Source: Bordetella parapertussis
GTDB taxonomy: Bacteria; Pseudomonadota; Gammaproteobacteria; Burkholderiales; Burkholderiaceae_C
Direction: 5' to 3'
Assembly (NCBI GenBank): GCA_945861305.1
Contig: CAMATW010000013.1
Span: 1-57,958 of the forward strand
DNA: 57,958 bases
Under the pieces are notes generated by a model. It was not told where the DNA came from. It saw only the letters and a list, made by a program, of their open reading frames with translations, and searched no databases. Shown here piece by piece: positions 52,410 to 57,958 of the stretch (position 1 is its first letter; each line of letters starts with the position of its first letter). The position numbers and the translations under genes were made by a program.

Positions 52410-53923
52410 TGTGCGGCATTGTGGGTGTGGTCAGTCAGACAGCGGTGAATCAACTCATTTACGACGCCTTGCTGTTGTTGCAGCACCGTGGGCAAGACGC
52501 GGCGGGCATTGTCACGCAACTTGAGCAAAAGTTCTTCATGCACAAAGCCAAAGGCATGGTGCGCGACGTGTTTCGCACACGCAATATGCGGGCCTTGCCA
52601 GGCAATATCGGTTTGGGACAAGTGCGTTACCCCACCGCAGGCAATGCTTACAGCGAAGAAGAAGCGCAGCCGTTTTACGTGAATGCCCCTTTCGGTTTGG
52701 TCTTGGTACACAACGGCAACTTAACCAATGCCCAAGCCTTGAAGGAAGAGTTGTTTTCAACAGATCACCGTCATATCAACACCGAGAGCGACTCTGAGGT
52801 CTTGCTCAATGTCTTGGCCCACGAGTTGGAAAAAACCACCCGTGGCGTGGTACTGACGCCTGCCGATGTGTTCGCGGCCGTCCAAGGGGTGCACAAGCGT
52901 GTGAAGGGCTCCTATGCAGTGGTGGCACTCATTGCGGGTCACGGCTTGTTGGCTTTTCGCGATCCTTTTGGTATTCGCCCCTTGTGCATTGGCAAGGGGG
53001 GTGATGGCACATGGATGGTGGGCAGCGAGTCGGTGGCTTTGGAAGGTACTGGTAACCATTTCGAGCGAGATGTTGTTCCTGGGGAAGCTGTTTACATTGA
53101 TTTAAAAGGCCAGCTCCACGCGCAGCAATGTGCTGCCAACCCACAGCTCATGCCGTGCATTTTTGAGTTTGTTTATTTGGCCCGCCCAGACTCCACCATG
53201 GACGGTATGTCGGTCTACCAAGCGCGGCTCAATTTGGGTGAAACCTTGGCCAAGCGGGTGGTTTCGACCTTGCCACCCTCTGAAATTGATGTGGTGATTC
53301 CCATTCCCGAATCGAGTCGACCCAGTGCCACCCAACTGGCGCATTTGCTGGGCAAGCCTTACCGCGAAGGTTTTGTGAAGAACCGCTATGTGGGCCGCAC
53401 CTTCATCATGCCTGGGCAAGCGGTTCGCAAGCGCTCGGTGCGTCAAAAATTGAACGTCATCGTCAGTGAGTTCAAGGGTCGCAATGTGTTGTTGGTAGAT
53501 GACTCTATCGTGCGCGGTACTACCAGCAAAGAGATTGTGCAAATGGCCAGAGACGCTGGTGCCAACAAGGTGTATTTGGCCAGTGCTGCACCGCCTGTAC
53601 GCTTTCCCAATGTGTACGGCATCGACATGCCCACGCCCGAAGAGCTGGTGGCGCACGAGCGAAGCGTGGAAGAGATTCGACAACTCATCGGCTGTGATGC
53701 GCTGATTTACCAAGAGGTGAATGCCATGCGAGAGGCAGTTTCTCGAGCGGCTTTGGCGGGCTCGCCTGAGGTCAAGGGTTTTGATGCTTCATGTTTTGAT
53801 GGGGTTTACATTACCGGCGACATCACCGCGGCGGACATTGCCAGATTGAACCAACAACGTGTGAATACCGAAGAAGATGGCGAAGACAACTCACGCTTGG
53901 CTTTGCCCAATGCCAATTCATAA
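52409..53923 (+). CDS. purF: Amidophosphoribosyltransferase
   Basis: 504 aa. The N-terminal nucleophile Cys follows the initiator Met (MCGIVGVVSQ), the glutaminase domain has LLLQHRGQDAAGI and GNLTNAQAL, and the PRPP-binding motif NVLLVDDSIVRGTTSKEIV lies in the C-terminal domain. It makes phosphoribosylamine, the first step of purine synthesis. The ATG overlaps cvpA; a 93-bp longer frame is rejected because the Cys must be second. Confidence 0.97.
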   Translation: MCGIVGVVSQTAVNQLIYDALLLLQHRGQDAAGIVTQLEQKFFMHKAKGMVRDVFRTRNMRALPGNIGLGQVRYPTAGNAYSEEEAQPFYVNAPFGLVLVHNGNLTNAQALKEELFSTDHRHINTESDSEVLLNVLAHELEKTTRGVVLTPADVFAAVQGVHKRVKGSYAVVALIAGHGLLAFRDPFGIRPLCIGKGGDGTWMVGSESVALEGTGNHFERDVVPGEAVYIDLKGQLHAQQCAANPQLMPCIFEFVYLARPDSTMDGMSVYQARLNLGETLAKRVVSTLPPSEIDVVIPIPESSRPSATQLAHLLGKPYREGFVKNRYVGRTFIMPGQAVRKRSVRQKLNVIVSEFKGRNVLLVDDSIVRGTTSKEIVQMARDAGANKVYLASAAPPVRFPNVYGIDMPTPEELVAHERSVEEIRQLIGCDALIYQEVNAMREAVSRAALAGSPEVKGFDASCFDGVYITGDITAADIARLNQQRVNTEEDGEDNSRLALPNANS

Positions 53924-53929
53924 TTACCC

Positions 53930-55153
53930 ATGACCGAACGCGCCTTACCCCCCCATTTGCATCTTGACACCTTGGCGGTCAGGACTGCCGTCGATAAATC
54001 ACAGTTCGGCGAAAACTCCGAAGCGCTGTACCTGTCCTCTAGCTTTGTGCAGCCTGACAGCGAAACCGCCGCTCGCCGTTTCGCTGGCGAGGAGGATGGC
54101 TACATCTATTCTCGATTTACCAACCCGACAGTTGCCAGCATGGAAATGCGATTGGCCGCCCTCGAAGGTGCCGAGGCTTGTGTGGGCACTGCCAGTGGCA
54201 TGGCGGCGGTGCTGTTGCTGTGCATGTCACTACTCAAAAGCGGCGACCATGTGGTGTGTTCGCATTCGGTGTTTGGGTCCACGCACAAGTTACTCAGCAC
54301 TGAGTTTGCAAAGTTTGGCGTACAAACCACTTTTGTGTCGCAAACCGATTTGTCCGAATGGTCTAAAGCCATTCAACCCAATACCCGTTTGCTGTTTGCT
54401 GAAACGCCGACCAATCCGCTGACCGAGGTCTGTGACATCGCAGCGTTGGCGCAAATTGCGCGAAAAGCGGGCGCTGTCTTGGCTGTTGACAACTGTTTTT
54501 GCACACCCGCTTTGCAAACCCCTATCTCCTTGGGTGCAGATGTGGTGGTGCATTCCGGGACCAAATACCTTGATGGTCAGGGTAGGGTGGTGGCAGGCGC
54601 TTTGTGCGCCAGCAAAGAGATGGTGAAAGACAAATTCATCCCCGTCATGCGCAGTGCGGGCATGAGTTTGTCGCCCTTCAATGCCTGGGTGGTGTTGAAA
54701 GGTTTGGAAACTTTGTCGCTGCGAATGAAGGCGCAATCAGCGCAAGCGCTGGACTTGGCGCAGTGGCTTGAAAACCATCCTAAAGTCGCCAAGGTGTATT
54801 TCCCAGGTTTGCCCAGCCACCCTCAACATGCACTGGCCATGGCGCAGCAGTCTGGCGTGGGCGGACCGGTCTTGTCTTTCGATGTTGTCGGGGCTTCTGT
54901 GGCGCACTGCCGCGCCAATGCGTTCACCGTGATCGACAGCACACAACTGATGTCCATCACCGCCAATTTGGGCGATGTGAAAACCATCATCACCCACCCA
55001 GGCAGCACCTCGCATGGTCGCCTAAGTGAGGCCAATCGACAACTGGCTGGTATTCAGCAAAGTTTAGTGCGCATCGCGGTTGGGTTGGAACATCTTGAAG
55101 ATCTCAAAGCTGATGTGTCGCGTGGCTTAGACCTTATTTCAGCCTCCGCATGA
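53930..55153 (+). CDS. metZ: O-succinylhomoserine sulfhydrylase
   Basis: 407 aa PLP enzyme of the Cys/Met metabolism family. [35 protein letters not shown], and the PLP lysine in [18 protein letters not shown] are visible. In Proteobacteria with this gene order the protein is MetZ, which makes homocysteine from succinylhomoserine and sulfide. Its stop overlaps the gltX start (ATGA). Confidence 0.94.
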   Translation: MTERALPPHLHLDTLAVRTAVDKSQFGENSEALYLSSSFVQPDSETAARRFAGEEDGYIYSRFTNPTVASMEMRLAALEGAEACVGTASGMAAVLLLCMSLLKSGDHVVCSHSVFGSTHKLLSTEFAKFGVQTTFVSQTDLSEWSKAIQPNTRLLFAETPTNPLTEVCDIAALAQIARKAGAVLAVDNCFCTPALQTPISLGADVVVHSGTKYLDGQGRVVAGALCASKEMVKDKFIPVMRSAGMSLSPFNAWVVLKGLETLSLRMKAQSAQALDLAQWLENHPKVAKVYFPGLPSHPQHALAMAQQSGVGGPVLSFDVVGASVAHCRANAFTVIDSTQLMSITANLGDVKTIITHPGSTSHGRLSEANRQLAGIQQSLVRIAVGLEHLEDLKADVSRGLDLISASA

Positions 55154-56535
55154 GCACCCGTACCCGATTTGCACCGTCGCCCACGGGCTTTATTCACTTG
55201 GGCAATATCCGTTCTGCGCTTTACCCTTGGGCGTTCGCGAGAGCCACAGGCGGCAAGTTCATCTTGCGTATTGAAGACACCGATTTAGAGCGCTCCTCCC
55301 AAGAGGCGGTAGACGTGATTTTGCAGGGCATGGCTTGGTTGGTTTTGGACCATGACGAAGGTCCTTTCTACCAAATGCAGCGCATGGACCGCTACAAAGA
55401 GGTGCTGGCGCAACTGGTTACTGCGGGCCATGTCTACCCTTGTTATATGAGCGTGGCTGAGTTGGACGCGCTGCGTGAGCGCCAAATGGCTGCCAAAGAA
55501 AAGCCGCGCTACGACGGTACATGGCGACCGGAAGAAGGAAAGACTTTACCCGCTGTTCCTGAAGGGGTGAAACCCGTGTTGCGCTTCAAAACGCCTTCGC
55601 TGGGCGTGGTGTCGTGGGAGGACAAGGTCAAAGGTTTGATTGAGATTAGCAACACCGAACTCGACGACTTGGTTATCGCAAGACCGGATGGCACGCCCAC
55701 CTACAACTTCTGCGTAGTGGTGGACGATATCGACATGGCCATCACGCATGTGATTCGTGGCGACGACCATGTCAACAACACGCCGCGACAGATCCACATC
55801 TTTCGCGCCTTAGGAAATGAACCACCGGTGTACGCCCACCTCCCCACCGTGCTCAACGAGCAAGGCGAAAAACTGAGTAAACGTTCCGGTGCCAAGCCGG
55901 TAACGCAGTTTCGCGACGAGGGCTTTTTGCCCGAGGCCATGGTGAACTATCTGGCGCGATTAGGCTGGAGCCATGGCGACGATGAAATTTTCAGCAAGGC
56001 GCAATTTGTTGAATGGTTCAACCTTGACCACTTGGGCAAAAGTGCCGCGCAGTTTGACGAGGCCAAGCTGCGTTGGGTGAATGCGCAACACCTGAAGGCC
56101 ATGGCTGACGATGCCTTGGCGGCTTTGGTGCAAGTGCAGTTGGGGCTCAAAGGTATTCATACGGATGAGCGTCTACCGTCTATTTGCGGCTTGTTCAAAG
56201 ACCGTTGTGACACCACCGTGGCGCTGGCGAACTGGGCCACGGCGTTTTATTCCGACGTACACCCTAACGCTGAAGACTTTGGCAAGCACGTCACCGAAGA
56301 AATTAAACCTGCGATTGAATTGCTGGCGAACAAGTTAAGCGCTGTCAGCGAGTGGAGCGTAGCCGCCATCAGTGCGGCTATTAAAGAGGTACTTGCAGAA
56401 AAGGGTCTGAAGATGCCGCAACTGGCCATGCCTGTACGTGTCTTGGTGATGGGCACACCACAAACACCCTCTGTCGATGCTGTGTTGCAGTTGTGCGGCC
56501 TGCAAAAAGTTTTGCTGCGTCTCAAAGCCGCATAA
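55150..56535 (+). CDS. gltX: Glutamyl-tRNA synthetase
   Basis: 461 aa. [20 protein letters not shown] contains the HIGH-type motif, followed by [10 protein letters not shown], and the KMSKS-type loop [10 protein letters not shown]. It aminoacylates tRNA-Glu; a tRNA-Glu gene lies 150 bp downstream. The start overlaps metZ (ATGA). Confidence 0.97.
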   Translation: MSTRTRFAPSPTGFIHLGNIRSALYPWAFARATGGKFILRIEDTDLERSSQEAVDVILQGMAWLVLDHDEGPFYQMQRMDRYKEVLAQLVTAGHVYPCYMSVAELDALRERQMAAKEKPRYDGTWRPEEGKTLPAVPEGVKPVLRFKTPSLGVVSWEDKVKGLIEISNTELDDLVIARPDGTPTYNFCVVVDDIDMAITHVIRGDDHVNNTPRQIHIFRALGNEPPVYAHLPTVLNEQGEKLSKRSGAKPVTQFRDEGFLPEAMVNYLARLGWSHGDDEIFSKAQFVEWFNLDHLGKSAAQFDEAKLRWVNAQHLKAMADDALAALVQVQLGLKGIHTDERLPSICGLFKDRCDTTVALANWATAFYSDVHPNAEDFGKHVTEEIKPAIELLANKLSAVSEWSVAAISAAIKEVLAEKGLKMPQLAMPVRVLVMGTPQTPSVDAVLQLCGLQKVLLRLKAA

Positions 56536-56545
56536 AAAAGTTGGT

Positions 56546-56551
56546 TATACT
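56546..56551 (+). promoter_or_regulatory. Possible -10 box of the tRNA cluster
   Basis: TATACT 20 bp upstream of tRNA-Ala. No good -35 is visible at the usual spacing, so the call is tentative; the tRNAs may also be read through from gltX. Confidence 0.4.
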
Positions 56552-56570
56552 ATTTGGCTCGACACCCAAT

Positions 56571-56646
<76 letters not shown>

Positions 56647-56681
56647 AACAAGGCGTCGAGTTGGTTAGTCCACAAGGTTTT

Positions 56682-56757
56682 GACCCTATCGTCTAGAGGC
56701 CTAGGACATCACCCTTTCACGGTGAGTACCGGGGTTCGAATCCCCGTAGGGTCGCCA
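56682..56757 (+). tRNA. tRNA-Glu (TTC anticodon)
   Basis: 76 nt with encoded CCA. Acceptor GACCCTA pairs with TAGGGTC, anticodon loop CTTTCAC gives TTC, T-arm GGGGTTCGAATCCCC. Confidence 0.97.
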
Positions 56758-56806
56758 AGTTTGTAGCACTTGGTTTTAGCTCACGCTGAAACGAAGCTAT
56801 CTACCA

Positions 56807-56883
56807 GGAGTGGTAGTTCAGTTGGTTAGAATACCGGCCTGTCACGCCGGGGGTCGCGGGTTCGAGTCCCGTCCACTCCGCCA
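56807..56883 (+). tRNA. tRNA-Asp (GTC anticodon)
   Basis: 77 nt with encoded CCA. Acceptor GGAGTGG pairs with CCACTCC, anticodon stem-loop CCGGC-CTGTCAC-GCCGG gives GTC, T-arm CGGGTTCGAGTCCCG. Confidence 0.97.
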
Positions 56884-56895
56884 GAAGTCTCGTAG

Positions 56896-56920
56896 AAACG
56901 TCCCTCACGGGGCGTTTTTC
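56896..56920 (+). terminator. Rho-independent terminator of the tRNA cluster
   Basis: AAACGTCCC-TCAC-GGGGCGTTT (one G-T wobble) followed by TTTTTC, 12 bp after tRNA-Asp. Confidence 0.88.
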
Positions 56921-56970
56921 TTTTCTACCCACCAATTCACCCACCATCGATTTTGTAGCTATCTCTTGGG

Positions 56971-57958
56971 TTAGTTAGTTCGGCATCGTTTGTGTTTTGC
57001 CGCGAGTTGTCTGCGGTAGTTGTCCACTGCCGCCTGTTTGACATGGCCGAAGCCGCGTATTTGTTGCGCCAGCGAAAACAGCTTGACCAAGCTCGTGTGA
57101 TTTTCTGTATTCAGTGACGGCAGCAAACCAAACACCAGTTCGCGGTACTCTGTCACCAGCTGACGCTCCATTTGCCGCTCGACGGTCAGGCCGAAAGGAT
57201 CGAAACGCGTGCCGCGCAAAAATTTCAATTTCGCCAGCAAAGACATGGCAGACAAAACCCAGGCACCGTATCCGGATTTCTGAGGCACACCGTGTGCGTC
57301 TTTTTTAGCGAACAAAGGCGGCGCTAAATGCAAGCGCAATTGCAGCGCGCCGTCAAATTGTTGTTTGAGCTCCGCCTGAAATTCACCATTGGTATACAAC
57401 CTGGCCACTTCGTATTCATCTTTGTAGGCCATCAGTATGAATAAGGAAACCGCCACTGCTTGAGTCAGAGACTTACTCTTACCCAGACCTGCCTCGGCCT
57501 GGCGCACTTGCAGAACCAGCGCAGTGTACTGGTCTGCATAAGCCGGGTTCTGGTAGGCCCTCAGATAAGTAGCACGGTAGTTGACCACTTCATCCAATGA
57601 TTCCCTGGGTTCGAAAAGCAAAGGTTTGGCCGGGGTCACAAAAGCTTCAACCCGTTTGGGGTCAGCTGCCGTGCGACGGCCCCACATGAAAGCCTTGGCA
57701 TTGGCGGCGACCGCTACGCCGTTGAGTTCTATGGCGCGCAGCAACGCTTGCGCTGACAAGGGCAACAAACCCTTTTGCCAGGAAAAGCCGAGCATGAACA
57801 AATTGGTGGCCATGGCGTCGCCGCACAACGCCGTTGCCAAGCGTGTCGCGTCCACGTAATCGATGTTGTCTGCAACCGCTTGCTTGAGCAAAGTCTGTAT
57901 ATCGTCTGCCGGAAATTGCCAGTCGGGCTGTCGCGTGAATTGACCGGTGGCTTGCTGG
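56971..57958 (-). CDS. Indolepyruvate:ferredoxin oxidoreductase family protein (C-terminal part)
   Basis: About 328 codons from the window edge to the stop. The visible part has ALCGDAMATNLFMLGFSWQKG, LPLSAQALLRAIELNGVAVA (end of the gamma-type domain) and the DUF6537-like C-terminal region (FDPFGLTVERQMERQLVTEY, then RGFGHVKQAAVDNYR). This is the tail of the fused, ~1150-residue Ior protein that converts arylpyruvates to arylacetyl-CoA. The thiamine and FeS domains lie outside. The frame remains open to base 57958. Confidence 0.88.
   Translation of the reverse strand, partial: QQATGQFTRQPDWQFPADDIQTLLKQAVADNIDYVDATRLATALCGDAMATNLFMLGFSWQKGLLPLSAQALLRAIELNGVAVAANAKAFMWGRRTAADPKRVEAFVTPAKPLLFEPRESLDEVVNYRATYLRAYQNPAYADQYTALVLQVRQAEAGLGKSKSLTQAVAVSLFILMAYKDEYEVARLYTNGEFQAELKQQFDGALQLRLHLAPPLFAKKDAHGVPQKSGYGAWVLSAMSLLAKLKFLRGTRFDPFGLTVERQMERQLVTEYRELVFGLLPSLNTENHTSLVKLFSLAQQIRGFGHVKQAAVDNYRRQLAAKHKRCRTN

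Overview
The window is a contiguous stretch of betaproteobacterial chromosome, most likely from the Comamonadaceae (Limnohabitans/Rhodoferax-like; genus is inference). The evidence is conserved gene order: nrdR, minor pilins and ribD together; the block folC, SPOR protein, cvpA, purF, metZ and gltX; ppiA and ppiB in tandem beside lpxH and cysS; accA followed by tilS, lysC and a tRNA-Ser; and a fused indolepyruvate:ferredoxin oxidoreductase. Genes are tightly packed and often overlap by ATGA or TGATG. There is no rRNA, phage, IS or CRISPR.

Layout. 1-4947 (minus): start of ribD, a five-gene type IV minor-pilin operon whose genes are all joined by ATGA overlaps, nrdR, a 3' remnant of glyA, and a lytic transglycosylase. 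5035-16757: a DUF349 protein, lpxH, two cyclophilins, a TPR protein, cysS, an alkA-type glycosylase, accA, tilS, lysC, tRNA-Ser, and a protein matching the 8-vinyl reductase BciA/DVR of (bacterio)chlorophyll synthesis. 16757-22382: hydratase-like protein, acyl-CoA dehydrogenase, thiolase and FadJ-type multifunctional protein (fatty or dicarboxylic acyl-CoA breakdown). 22432-26495: adhesin-E-like protein, cyclase-family hydrolase, amidase and acetamidase/formamidase. 26496-26993: non-coding, filled by palindromic repeats. 26994-29006: cytochrome c and ilvD.

29100-37950 is an accessory island between ilvD and lgt: a higBA toxin-antitoxin pair, then a chaperone-usher fimbrial locus on the minus strand (pilin A, pilin B, pilin C, a very small subunit, chaperone, usher, two-domain adhesin). 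Its intergenic DNA is much more AT-rich than the surroundings. The usher carries a long N-terminal extension resembling its own plug domain. Two genes have their ribosome binding sites inside perfect 13- and 14-bp hairpins, and one of these hairpins encloses a terminator-like element.

37983-49849: lgt, malonyl-CoA-synthetase-like ligase, mltB, an MscS channel, etfBA with an acyl-CoA dehydrogenase, nitronate monooxygenase, ppnP, argG and a glycine-zipper protein. 49954-57958: the folC to gltX block, a tRNA-Ala/Glu/Asp cluster and the 3' part of the indolepyruvate oxidoreductase gene.

The most notable items are the structured repeat family (full elements with a UACG-loop hairpin and compensatory stem changes; short copies that supply stop codons to lgt and the ligase and one copy inserted in frame inside the ligase), the fimbrial locus with its unusual usher and hairpin-controlled translation, the glyA remnant, and the bciA-like gene, which hints at phototrophy. 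All functions are read from sequence alone.
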